Source of the DNA: Zhengella sedimenti
GTDB lineage: Bacteria; Pseudomonadota; Alphaproteobacteria; Rhizobiales; Rhizobiaceae
Direction of reading: 5' to 3'
Length of the DNA stretch: 64,000 bases
Assembly (NCBI RefSeq): GCF_046506625.1
Contig: NZ_JBKFFP010000011.1
Location: forward strand, 29,381 to 93,380
Shown here: one piece after another, positions 1 to 7,681 of the stretch
Position numbering within the stretch: position 1 is the stretch's first letter
Layout of the letters: each line of letters begins with the position of its first letter
Made by a program: the position numbers and the translations under genes
The notes under the pieces: generated by a model
What the model was told of the DNA's origin: nothing
What the model saw: only the letters and a program-made list of their open reading frames with translations
The model's database searches: none

Positions 1-600
1 CGCCGACGACCAAAGCGAGAACAGGAAATAGGCCGGGGTCAGGAAGACCAGCGCCGCCGCGGCCAGTGGCGGCAGGGCTGCCGCCGTGCCGTAGACGATC
101 ACGAGGACAACCAGCATGGCAGCGATCAGCGTGCAGCCGATACCGCCGTAGAAAGCCGTGCGCCGGTCGCGCGGAACATCGCGGAACCGCTCCATGGCAA
201 GAACCCAGGAGGTCACGGCCACGAAGTGCGAAAGCAGGTAGAGCACCCAGCGCCGTGTCCGGCCGGTGCGCATTTCGGGAACGATGGCGACCACCATCGG
301 CATCAGCCGGACGGATGTGAGCGTCACCGCGATGGCCGCCGCCGGCAGCGACGCGCCCGACGCCATGGCACCGAGCAGCACGATCTGGGCCGGAAGCGCC
401 CAGATGATCGCGGTCATGAACATGGCCTCGGCCAGTGACAGCCCCGTGTCGCGGGCGATGGCGCCGAAACCGATAAAGGCCCCGCACAGGATCAGGCCCG
501 GCAGTGAAAGGGCCGCGCGCGCGCCGTGCAGGAACCACCGGCCGGCGCTGCCGGGCGGCTCGTCGGTCTGGACTGGTTCGGGAGGCAATGCGGACGACAT
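1..600 (-). CDS. AzlC-family permease (branched-chain amino acid export type), 3' end cut by window edge
   Basis: The first 200 codons are present and the frame runs off the window without a stop. The translation has the AzlC pattern: a hydrophobic start, then a segment reading GAFIGFGAIARDTGLSLAEA, followed by helices with ALPAQIVLLGAMASG and SVRLMPMVVAI. AzlC proteins work with a small AzlD partner in the inner membrane to export branched-chain amino acids or analogues. The partner would lie beyond the edge. The ATG is at 598-600. The family is clear, the substrate is not. Confidence 0.8.
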   Translation of the reverse strand, partial: MSSALPPEPVQTDEPPGSAGRWFLHGARAALSLPGLILCGAFIGFGAIARDTGLSLAEAMFMTAIIWALPAQIVLLGAMASGASLPAAAIAVTLTSVRLMPMVVAIVPEMRTGRTRRWVLYLLSHFVAVTSWVLAMERFRDVPRDRRTAFYGGIGCTLIAAMLVVLVIVYGTAAALPPLAAAALVFLTPAYFLFSLWSSA

Positions 601-675
601 GAACCGCGCATAGCATTCCCGCATGGATGGCGCGATGCGAAAAAACCTGTCTTCCGGATCAAGCCGTTTTCACCG

Positions 676-706
676 GAAAAGCAAACGGGCCGCTCGGAAG
701 CGGCCC
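676..706 (-). terminator. Rho-independent terminator of clpS-clpA
   Basis: A 7-bp stem, GGGCCGC/GCGGCCC at 687-693 and 700-706 with a 6-base loop, lies 23 bases past the clpA stop. On the minus strand it is followed by an interrupted T run (GTTTGCTTTT). Confidence 0.65.
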
Positions 707-729
707 GCCTGAAACATGTTTAAAGCCGG

Positions 730-3204
730 TCAGCCCTTGCGGGGCACCTGCGGAACACCGGCGCGGCGTGGTGCCTTGCCGCCCTCGTCGGGCTTGACCG
801 CGGGCTTCGCGGCCTTGGCGCGCGGCTTTTTTGCAGCCTTCGGCTTGGCCGCCGTTTTCGGCTTGCCTTCCGGGTCTTCCTTCTTCGGCTTGACAGGGAC
901 GTCGTCGGCAATCGTTTCGAGCTTCAGGGCGGTCTTGCCGTCTTCCTTCTCCTCGACGCCGACCCGCACCGTTCCGCCCTTCTTGAGCTTGCCGAAAAGC
1001 ACTTCCTCGGCCAGCGGCTTCTTGATGTGCTCCTGGATCACCCGGCCGAGCGGACGTGCGCCCATGCGTTCGTCGTAACCGCGCTCGGCCAGCCATTCGA
1101 TGGCGTCCTGGGTCAGGTCGAAGGTCACGCCGCGTTCGGACAGTTGCGCCTCGAGCTGCATGACGAATTTCTGCACGACCTTGTGGATCACCGGCACCGG
1201 CAGCGAGCCGAACGGGATGATCGCATCGAGGCGGTTGCGGAATTCCGGCGTGAACAGCTTGTTGATCGCCTCCATGTCGTCGCCTTCGCGCTTCGACGAG
1301 CCGAAGCCGATGGCGGCCTTGGCCATGTCGGACGCGCCGGCATTGGTCGTCATGATCAGGATGACGTTTCGGAAGTCGATCTTCTTGCCGTTGTGGTCGG
1401 TCAGCTTGCCGTGGTCCATGACCTGCAGCAGGATGTTGAACAGGTCCGGATGCGCCTTCTCGATCTCGTCGAGCAGCAGCACGCAGTGGGGATGCTGGTC
1501 GACGCCGTCGGTCAGCAGGCCGCCCTGGTCGAAGCCGACATAGCCGGGAGGAGCGCCGATCAGCCGCGAGACCGTGTGACGCTCCATGTATTCCGACATG
1601 TCGAAACGCAGAAGCTCGACGCCGAGCGAAGAGGCAAGCTGCTTGGCCACTTCCGTCTTGCCGACGCCCGTCGGACCGGAGAACAGGTAGCAGCCGATCG
1701 GCTTGTCGGGCTCGCGCAGTCCGGCGCGCGCCAGCTTGATGGAGGAAGCCAGCGCCTCGATGGCCAGGTCCTGGCCGTAGACCGTGGTCTTGAGCTTCGA
1801 TTCCAGCCCCGCCAGCACTGCCTCGTCGTCGGCCGAAACCGACTTGGGCGGAATGCGCGCCATCGTGGCCACGGTCTCCTCGATCTCCTTGACGCCGATC
1901 TGCTTGCGCCTTTTTGAGACCGGCAAAAGCATTTGCGACGCTCCGGTCTCGTCGATCACGTCGATCGCCTTGTCCGGCAGCTTGCGGTCCGAGATGTAGC
2001 GGGCCGAAAGCTCCACGGCCGCCTTGATGGCGTCATTGGTGAACTTCACCTTGTGGAAGTCCTCGAAATAGGGCTTCAGGCCCTTCATGATCTCGATGGC
2101 GTCTTCCAGCGTCGGTTCGTTGACGTCGATCTTCTGGAACCGGCGAACCAGCGCGCGATCCTTCTCGAAGAACTGCCGATACTCCTTGTAGGTGGTGGAA
2201 CCGATGCAGCGGATGGCGCCCGAGGACAGGGCCGGCTTGAGAAGGTTCGAGGCGTCCATCGCCCCGCCCGACGTCGCGCCGGCGCCGATCACCGTATGGA
2301 TCTCGTCGATGAACAGCACGGCGCCCGGGAAATTTTCCAGTTCCTTGACCACCTGCTTGAGGCGCTCCTCGAAATCGCCGCGGTAGCGCGTTCCGGCAAG
2401 CAGCGTGCCCATGTCGAGGGAGAAGATCGTCGCGTCCTTCAGCACTTCCGGCACGTCGCCTTCGACGATGCGCTTGGCAAGGCCCTCGGCAATCGCCGTC
2501 TTGCCCACACCGGGATCGCCGACATAGAGCGGATTGTTCTTGGAACGGCGGCACAGCACCTGGATGGTGCGGCTGATCTCGGCGGCGCGCCCGATCAGCG
2601 GGTCGATCTTGCCGGCCCGCGCCTTGTCGTTGAGATTGACGCAATAGGCGCTGAGCGCGTCCTGCTGCTTCTTCTTCGCGCCCGCATCCTCCTCGTTGCT
2701 GCCGGTCGGCGGAGTGCTCTGCTCTTCTTCCGCCCCGCGCGGAGGACGGCTCTGGCTTGCGCCGGGCCGCTTGGCGATACCGTGCGAAATGTAATTGACC
2801 GCATCGTAACGGGTCATCTCCTGCTCCTGCAGGAAATAGGCCGCATGGCTTTCCCGTTCGGCGAAGATGGCGACGAGCACGTTCGCACCCGAAACCTCCT
2901 CGCGGCCCGATGACTGGACATGGATCACCGCGCGCTGGATGACGCGTTGGAAACCGGCCGTCGGCTTGGAATCCTCATCGTAGCCGGTGACCAGATTGTC
3001 CAGTTCCGTGTCCAGATAGTGGGTGATCGTGCGCCGCAACTCGTCGAGATCGACGTTGCAGGCCCGCATCACCGCGGCGGCATCCTGATCTTCGAGCAGC
3101 GCCAGCAGAAGATGCTCCAGCGTGGCGTATTCGTGGTGCCGATCATTGGCGAATGTCAGGGCCTGGTGCAGCGCTCTTTCGAGGCTTTGCGAGAAAGCCG
3201 GCAT
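730..3204 (-). CDS. clpA: ATP-dependent Clp protease ATP-binding subunit ClpA
   Basis: AAA+ unfoldase that feeds substrates, including N-degron proteins delivered by ClpS, into the ClpP peptidase in the cytoplasm. The 824 residues show a Clp N-domain (about 1-145), a first AAA module with Walker A GDPGVGKT (229-236) and Walker B VLFIDE (about 297), and a second module with GPTGVGKT (510-517) and VLLLDE (about 575). An IGF tripeptide near 632 matches the ClpP-docking loop. The last 55 or so residues form a Lys/Ala/Pro-rich basic tail absent from the E. coli protein. An ATG with GAGGA upstream follows clpS after 7 bases, so the two are co-transcribed. Confidence 0.97.
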   Translation of the reverse strand: MPAFSQSLERALHQALTFANDRHHEYATLEHLLLALLEDQDAAAVMRACNVDLDELRRTITHYLDTELDNLVTGYDEDSKPTAGFQRVIQRAVIHVQSSGREEVSGANVLVAIFAERESHAAYFLQEQEMTRYDAVNYISHGIAKRPGASQSRPPRGAEEEQSTPPTGSNEEDAGAKKKQQDALSAYCVNLNDKARAGKIDPLIGRAAEISRTIQVLCRRSKNNPLYVGDPGVGKTAIAEGLAKRIVEGDVPEVLKDATIFSLDMGTLLAGTRYRGDFEERLKQVVKELENFPGAVLFIDEIHTVIGAGATSGGAMDASNLLKPALSSGAIRCIGSTTYKEYRQFFEKDRALVRRFQKIDVNEPTLEDAIEIMKGLKPYFEDFHKVKFTNDAIKAAVELSARYISDRKLPDKAIDVIDETGASQMLLPVSKRRKQIGVKEIEETVATMARIPPKSVSADDEAVLAGLESKLKTTVYGQDLAIEALASSIKLARAGLREPDKPIGCYLFSGPTGVGKTEVAKQLASSLGVELLRFDMSEYMERHTVSRLIGAPPGYVGFDQGGLLTDGVDQHPHCVLLLDEIEKAHPDLFNILLQVMDHGKLTDHNGKKIDFRNVILIMTTNAGASDMAKAAIGFGSSKREGDDMEAINKLFTPEFRNRLDAIIPFGSLPVPVIHKVVQKFVMQLEAQLSERGVTFDLTQDAIEWLAERGYDERMGARPLGRVIQEHIKKPLAEEVLFGKLKKGGTVRVGVEEKEDGKTALKLETIADDVPVKPKKEDPEGKPKTAAKPKAAKKPRAKAAKPAVKPDEGGKAPRRAGVPQVPRKG

Positions 3205-3211
3205 GAAATCC

Positions 3212-3574
3212 TCACTTTTTCTCCATCACGCATTGCAATGGATGCTGGTGCTGGCGCGCGAAGTCCATGACCTGGGATACCTTGGTCTCCGCGACCTCGT
3301 AGGTGTAGACGCCACATTCGCCGACACCGTGATTGTGAACATGGAGCATGATCCTTGTGGCGTTTTCGCGATCCTTGAAAAAGAACCGTTCAAGCACGTG
3401 GATGACGAACTCCATCGGCGTGTAGTCGTCGTTGAGCAGGAGGACACGGTAGAGGCTGGGCTTCTTCGTCTTCGGCTTCGTGCGCGTGATGACCGACGTC
3501 CCGCGCCCGGTTCCGCCGCCCTGCCCGTCCTCGCCGTTCATCCGCACCGAGTGCCTTTCCGCTGTCAACATCAT
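3212..3574 (-). CDS. clpS: ATP-dependent Clp protease adaptor ClpS
   Basis: Small adaptor that binds N-terminal destabilising residues and hands the substrate to ClpA. The conserved core is present: LYRVLLLNDDYTPMEFVIHV, then HVHNHGVGECGVYTYEVAE and a C-terminal HPLQCVMEKK. The N-terminal 40 residues are a Gly/Thr-rich flexible extension, as in other rhizobial ClpS. Starts at 3574, 3571 or 3541 are all possible; the last has a purine-rich GGAAAGG about 12 bases upstream. It is directly upstream of clpA. Confidence 0.95.
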   Translation of the reverse strand: MMLTAERHSVRMNGEDGQGGGTGRGTSVITRTKPKTKKPSLYRVLLLNDDYTPMEFVIHVLERFFFKDRENATRIMLHVHNHGVGECGVYTYEVAETKVSQVMDFARQHQHPLQCVMEKK

Positions 3575-3740
3575 TGCTATGCCCGGGCCCGGTTCGTTCT
3601 TCGTCCTGTCACGTCATCAACATGTAGTCTGTCTGGTCTGGATTTTAAGGCCTGGCCAGCGCCTTGCAAGGGCCACCGGCATACCCTGCGCCAAGTTTTC
3701 GATCCCGTGCGGAATAGGCTCAACGTTCGCTTTGTCCTGA

Positions 3741-3776
3741 CAAAACAAAAAGCTCCGCCGCTTCACGCGACGGAGC
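3741..3776 (-). terminator. Rho-independent terminator of the phasin gene
   Basis: On the minus strand a 10-bp stem with one mismatch (GCTCCGTCGC/GCGGCGGAGC, loop GTGAA) is followed by TTTTTGTTTT. It lies 42 bases past the phasin stop. Confidence 0.85.
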
Positions 3777-3818
3777 CGGTCATTGCGCTGGTTCCGGCAG
3801 AAGAAAGCCGGCGTCGCC

Positions 3819-4148
3819 TTACTTGGCCTTGGACATGGCCGATTCGAACGGCTTGTAGGCTTCCTTGGCGAGATCGGCATAAAGGTCGCTCATCTTTGCC
3901 GTCTGGGCCACGAACTGCTCGTAGGCGCTCTTGGCATATTCGCTCTGCAGTTCGATGGCCTTGTCCATGGACTTCACGCCGGACAGCTTCTCGAAGTAGC
4001 CCGAACCCATTTCCATGGACTTCTTGGCATACTCGGCGGATTCGGTGGCGATGGTCTGGAACGCCTGCGAAAGGGACGCGAACGACTTCAGGCCGCTGTC
4101 CATCATTTCCTTGGAGGCGGCGTTCATCTCGTCGAAATTCTTCATCAT
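3819..4148 (-). CDS. Phasin family protein
   Basis: Phasins coat polyhydroxyalkanoate granules and control their size and number. This 109-residue protein is almost entirely amphipathic helix with heptad-like Met/Ala/Leu spacing (for example MNAASKEMMDSGLKSF and AKKSMEMGSGYFEKL), the usual phasin composition. The open frame extends 40 codons further, but the start at 4148 is preceded by AGAGGAC at good spacing and matches the usual MMKNF-type N-terminus. It is monocistronic, with its own terminator and a promoter carrying operator-like palindromes. No PHA synthase gene lies in the window. Confidence 0.85.
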   Translation of the reverse strand: MMKNFDEMNAASKEMMDSGLKSFASLSQAFQTIATESAEYAKKSMEMGSGYFEKLSGVKSMDKAIELQSEYAKSAYEQFVAQTAKMSDLYADLAKEAYKPFESAMSKAK

Positions 4149-4179
4149 GGGGTTGTCCTCTCGATGCTGGGCAAACCGG

Positions 4180-4242
4180 ATTGTTGCGATGCACATACAA
4201 TAGTGTGCAATGCACAATCCGTCAAGTGAATTGCTGCAATTC
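4180..4242 (-). promoter_or_regulatory. Phasin promoter with three TGC/GCA palindromes (candidate PhaR operators)
   Basis: On the minus strand, -35 TTGACG (4220-4225) and -10 TATTGT (4197-4202) are separated by exactly 17 bases. A perfect 13-base palindrome, TGTGCA-A-TGCACA (4204-4216), fills the spacer. A second perfect one, GAATTGC-T-GCAATTC (4228-4242), abuts the -35. A weaker TGCGATGCA element (4185-4193) sits at the expected start of transcription. PhaR repressors of other alphaproteobacteria bind TGC-rich sites at phasin promoters; that this is PhaR is inference. Confidence 0.65.
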
Positions 4243-4425
4243 AGGGAGGAACGGCCGGCTCGCAACAATTAATGATTAAGTCAATCATTCAGCGATTCCG
4301 AAAAATCCGGTTCACACCTCGCTTACCATAAACGGATTGGTAACGCTGTTCCCGCAGGATGCCCCTGTCCGTTCGGGCGGCCCGGCCGTCCCTGACAGGA
4401 AACCCCGAACCTTCCAGGTGCAATC

Positions 4426-5727
4426 TTGCGTGCATTCCTTGTCTCGATAGTCTCCCTCGCCCGAAAGGCATCCGCCGCGACGCTGGCCGGATTGACCGTG
4501 GCCGGCCTGGTTGCGGCAACCGTTCCGGGCCATGCCGGATCGAAGTATGCCGGCATCGTCGTGGACGCCAACACGGGCAAGACGCTCTACGAATCCAGCG
4601 CGGATTCGCTGCGATATCCCGCATCCCTGACAAAGATGATGACGCTTTACATCGCCTTCGAGGCGCTGAAGAGCGGCAAGGTCTCCAAGACCACGCGCAT
4701 CCCCGTCTCCGCCTATGCCGCCGGCCGCCCGCCGTCGAAGCTGGGCCTGAGGCCGGGCCAGACGATCACGCTGGAATCCGCGATCTACGCGCTCGTCACC
4801 AAGTCAGCCAATGACGTCGCTTCCGCGCTGGGTGAATACTTCGGCGGTTCGGAAGCCGGCTTCGCCAGGATCATGACCGCGAAGGCCCGGTCGCTGGGCA
4901 TGAACCGCACGGTCTTCCGCAATCCGCACGGCCTGCCTGACGCACGCCAGGTCACGACCGCGCGCGACATGGCCCGTCTCGGTATCGCCCTGCGCGAGCA
5001 TTTCCCGGAATATTACGGCTACTTCTCCACCCGTGTGTTCAACTACGGCAAACGGCGTTACCGCAACCACAACCGGCTTCTCGGCAAGGTTCGCGGCGTC
5101 GACGGCATCAAGACCGGATACACCCGCGCGTCCGGCTTCAACCTCGTATCCTCGGTGCGCAGCGGCGATCGCAGCATCGTGGCCGTGGTCATGGGAGGGC
5201 GCACCGGAGCAAGCCGCAACGCCCAGATGAAGAAACTGATCGCCGCCTACCTGCCCAAGGCATCGACCCGCGATCGCGGCAATCTCGTTGCCAGGGGCAA
5301 GGCAGCGAATGTTAAGGTCGCGGGCCTCCCCGTGCTTCCGCGCACCGATATTCCCGTTCCCGCGCCCAAACCCGTGTCGGTTGCCAATACCGAAACCATT
5401 GCCAGCGCATCCTCGACCCCCCTTGTCGATCCCGTGCGCACCGCCGCCGTCGCGCCCGTCACGCAAAGGGCCGCTGAGGCACAGGGTTGGGTTGTCCAGG
5501 TCGCCTCCTTGGCCTCGCGGGATGAGGCCTTGGCCTTCCTGGACAGCGTTCGCGGCAAGGCCGGGCCCATTCTCGCCAGCGCCGAAGGTTTCACCTCGAC
5601 CTTCGAGAAGGACGGTACGCTCTATTATCGTGCCCGGTTCGGCGGCTTTGCCGGCAAGGATGCGGCCTGGAAGGCCTGTTCCAGCCTCAAGCGCCGGAAG
5701 ATCAACTGCTACGCCACCGAGCAGTAG
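4426..5727 (+). CDS. D-alanyl-D-alanine carboxypeptidase (S11 family) with C-terminal SPOR domain
   Basis: Periplasmic penicillin-binding protein that trims the terminal D-Ala of peptidoglycan stem peptides. A signal segment covers about 1-37. The three active-site motifs are intact: SLTK (67-70, nucleophile Ser67), SAN (127-129) and KTG (229-231). A Pro/Ala-rich linker leads to a SPOR domain (about 352-433), which in other proteins binds denuded glycan at the division septum. The frame starts with TTG at 4426, five bases after an AGGTG sequence; no ATG lies before the active site in a better position. Confidence 0.9.
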   Translation: MRAFLVSIVSLARKASAATLAGLTVAGLVAATVPGHAGSKYAGIVVDANTGKTLYESSADSLRYPASLTKMMTLYIAFEALKSGKVSKTTRIPVSAYAAGRPPSKLGLRPGQTITLESAIYALVTKSANDVASALGEYFGGSEAGFARIMTAKARSLGMNRTVFRNPHGLPDARQVTTARDMARLGIALREHFPEYYGYFSTRVFNYGKRRYRNHNRLLGKVRGVDGIKTGYTRASGFNLVSSVRSGDRSIVAVVMGGRTGASRNAQMKKLIAAYLPKASTRDRGNLVARGKAANVKVAGLPVLPRTDIPVPAPKPVSVANTETIASASSTPLVDPVRTAAVAPVTQRAAEAQGWVVQVASLASRDEALAFLDSVRGKAGPILASAEGFTSTFEKDGTLYYRARFGGFAGKDAAWKACSSLKRRKINCYATEQ

Positions 5728-5771
5728 CTGCCCGTTTCGCGGGCGTCGGGGAACCGGCGCCGGCAAGGTCC

Positions 5772-5792
5772 GCCCCTTCTCTCCGGGGCTTT
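5772..5792 (+). terminator. Weak terminator-like hairpin after the carboxypeptidase gene
   Basis: GCCCC/GGGGC stem with an 8-base loop followed by TTTGTATT. The stem is short, and the next small gene starts 27 bases further, so read-through is likely. Confidence 0.3.
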
Positions 5793-5818
5793 GTATTGCG
5801 TCGTTCGGAGAAAACGCC

Positions 5819-6076
5819 ATGACACAGCAGAACCATGTGTCCGCCACGGGACCCAGCGCCGGACCGGCGCCGGCGCCTGCCAACGCCCTCCTGACTGCCC
5901 GCGATGCATTGGCGGCCGGGCGGAAGCCTGTTCGCCTGCGCACCCGCGATCTCGTCGGGCTGCTGATCAGCCACGGGGCCCGCGCCATGCGCCAGTCCCG
6001 TGCACCGGTCTGCGTGCGGCTCCGGGTGCTTGCCCCGCGCGGCGGCGTGGCCGTCCGGTACAGTTATCGGGGCTGA
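5819..6076 (+). CDS. Hypothetical basic protein, 85 residues
   Basis: I do not recognise this gene. The ATG has a CGGAG site 8 bases upstream. The product has a Pro/Ala-rich N-terminus (about 1-25) and then an Arg-rich part (RKPVRLRTRDLVGLLISHG and similar) with no signal peptide, membrane segment or cysteine pattern beyond a single Cys. It lies 91 bases after the carboxypeptidase gene and converges with mipZ, leaving 11 bases. It may be cotranscribed with the carboxypeptidase gene, but nothing in it shows function. Confidence 0.6.
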   Translation: MTQQNHVSATGPSAGPAPAPANALLTARDALAAGRKPVRLRTRDLVGLLISHGARAMRQSRAPVCVRLRVLAPRGGVAVRYSYRG

Positions 6077-6087
6077 CGGCGCAGGGC

Positions 6088-7026
6088 TCAGTCGGCGAAG
6101 ATGTCAGGCAATGCGATCGTGTCGCCGGAACACGCCGTGAATTGCCTCCGGCGTTCGGCCCGGCGCAAGCCTTCCTCACCGATCGGCAGGCGCAGCGCGG
6201 CGACAAGCTGGCGGATTTCCTGACGCGCGGCCAGATGCGAAAGCGTCGGCCGGGCACCGAGAACGCGATCGTCGAGTTCGTCCAGCGCCGTCAACCCGAG
6301 CGGAAAGAACTCCCTGAAGATGACGCGCTCGGATATCCCGTCGGCCAAGCGGAAGCCAAGCCGTGCAGAAAACTTGCGCAAGCCATCATCGACCTTCATT
6401 TCGTTGCGCGATGAAATGGGCGACATGCGGTTTCGAACGACCACCCAGTCCAGCATGGTGTTGTCGGCGGCCCGGCGCTCGCGCCGCGCATCCCTCACCG
6501 ACTGGGCATAGGGCGAAACATCCACAACATCGCCGGAAACAGGGTCGATCCTGGCAAGCACGTCGAGATCGACGAAACTGTCGTTAACCGGTGTGATCAA
6601 TGTGTCGCAGATGCGATGGGCGAGCCGGTTGAGGTAGGTATCGGCTCCCGGCGTGTCGATGATGACGAAATCGTGCCGGTGCTCGATATCGGACAGCGCA
6701 GCCGTCAAGGCGCGCATCTCGGCGCTTTCGGCATCGGCCACCAGGGCGCGGCGAATGGCCGGGACATGGAAATGCTGCGGCATTTCAAGCGCCAGGCCGG
6801 CTGCGGCAGCCCAGCGGCGGCGGTTTTCCAGATAGCGGGTGAGCGATAGCTGCCGGCCATCCAGGTCTATCGTCGCCACGCGATTGCCCGCCTTCAGCAG
6901 GAAGACGGCGACATGCATGGCGGTCGTGGACTTGCCCGAACCGCCCTTTTCATTGCCGCAGACGATCACATGGGCCGCTGTGCGGCTCCTGCCCGGCGTC
7001 GGCCTGGACGAAGCAGAAATGAACAT
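6088..7026 (-). CDS. mipZ: Division plane positioning ATPase MipZ
   Basis: ParA/MinD-type ATPase; in Caulobacter MipZ forms a bipolar gradient with ParB and inhibits FtsZ away from midcell. The 312 residues show the deviant Walker A GNEKGGSGKST near residue 23, the A' motif IDLDGRQ followed by RYLENRRRW, and the IIDTPGAD switch. The segment TPVNDSFVDLDVLARIDPVSG is also characteristic of MipZ rather than ParA or MinD. The frame extends 28 codons further upstream to a TTG, but the ATG at 7026 gives the usual short N-terminus. The C-terminus after LAARQEIRQLVAALRLP is longer than in Caulobacter. Confidence 0.9.
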   Translation of the reverse strand: MFISASSRPTPGRSRTAAHVIVCGNEKGGSGKSTTAMHVAVFLLKAGNRVATIDLDGRQLSLTRYLENRRRWAAAAGLALEMPQHFHVPAIRRALVADAESAEMRALTAALSDIEHRHDFVIIDTPGADTYLNRLAHRICDTLITPVNDSFVDLDVLARIDPVSGDVVDVSPYAQSVRDARRERRAADNTMLDWVVVRNRMSPISSRNEMKVDDGLRKFSARLGFRLADGISERVIFREFFPLGLTALDELDDRVLGARPTLSHLAARQEIRQLVAALRLPIGEEGLRRAERRRQFTACSGDTIALPDIFAD

Positions 7027-7166
7027 TTCCAGATCCCCGGCACAATGCGTGCAGGGAAAGACTGCCTCTTGAAGCGTGAGGTTGCAAGTTTTCGGCGACC
7101 CCGGACGCAAATACCTGCCGGATTGGTAAACCCTGGCCGGCTCCCGGGAGGGGACGGGCGGTCAGG

Positions 7167-7598
7167 TCACAGCAGTCCGAGTTCCGACAATTCGCTTTCC
7201 AGTTCCGCGGGCAGCATTCCGTCGGCGTTTCCGGAAAGATCGGCCGGCGCATCTTCCGGCTTGAGATAGCGCCAGCCCTGGAAAGGCCGTTTCGGCACGG
7301 GCCTTGTGCGCACAAGGTCCGTTTCCAGAACCAGCCGGCAGCGTTGCACGCCGTCTTCAGCCTGGAATGTCTCGATGTCGATGAACTTCTGGCGGCACAG
7401 GATCATGCCCTTGATGACCCAGTAGATCGATCCGCCTGCGAGGATCTCGGGAATGCGGCGCGGCACCATGCGGGTCGTGTGCCAGTATTTTTCGCCAAGC
7501 CCGGCGGCGCGCGCCTGCGCGCAGCGATGCGCGATCCAGCCTTCAAGATCGTCCACGCTTTCCGTGCCGACCGACAGTTTGAGCAGGTGAAGGGTCAT
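7167..7598 (-). CDS. DUF1489 family protein
   Basis: A 143-residue cytoplasmic protein of a family found almost only in alphaproteobacteria and of unknown function. The typical pattern is visible: LHLLKLSVGTESVDDLEGWI near the start, then TRMVPRRIPEILAGGSIYWV and ICLCRQ-like KGMILCRQKFIDIE, and a RPFQGWRYL motif near the end. The frame runs much further upstream, but the ATG at 7598 matches the family N-terminus. It lies between sdaA and mipZ on the same strand. Confidence 0.85.
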   Translation of the reverse strand: MTLHLLKLSVGTESVDDLEGWIAHRCAQARAAGLGEKYWHTTRMVPRRIPEILAGGSIYWVIKGMILCRQKFIDIETFQAEDGVQRCRLVLETDLVRTRPVPKRPFQGWRYLKPEDAPADLSGNADGMLPAELESELSELGLL

Positions 7599-7681
7599 GG
7601 CGTCAGTATCTATCCGACCCGTGCCGGCATTCAAGCGATCTCTCACACGTTCTCCACAGGCGGCGTTCGTCGCCGGCTGCT

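Noticed and set aside
1933..2913. A 326-codon open frame opposite clpA
   Set aside because: Antisense of the conserved AAA modules of clpA; no ribosome binding site and no family.
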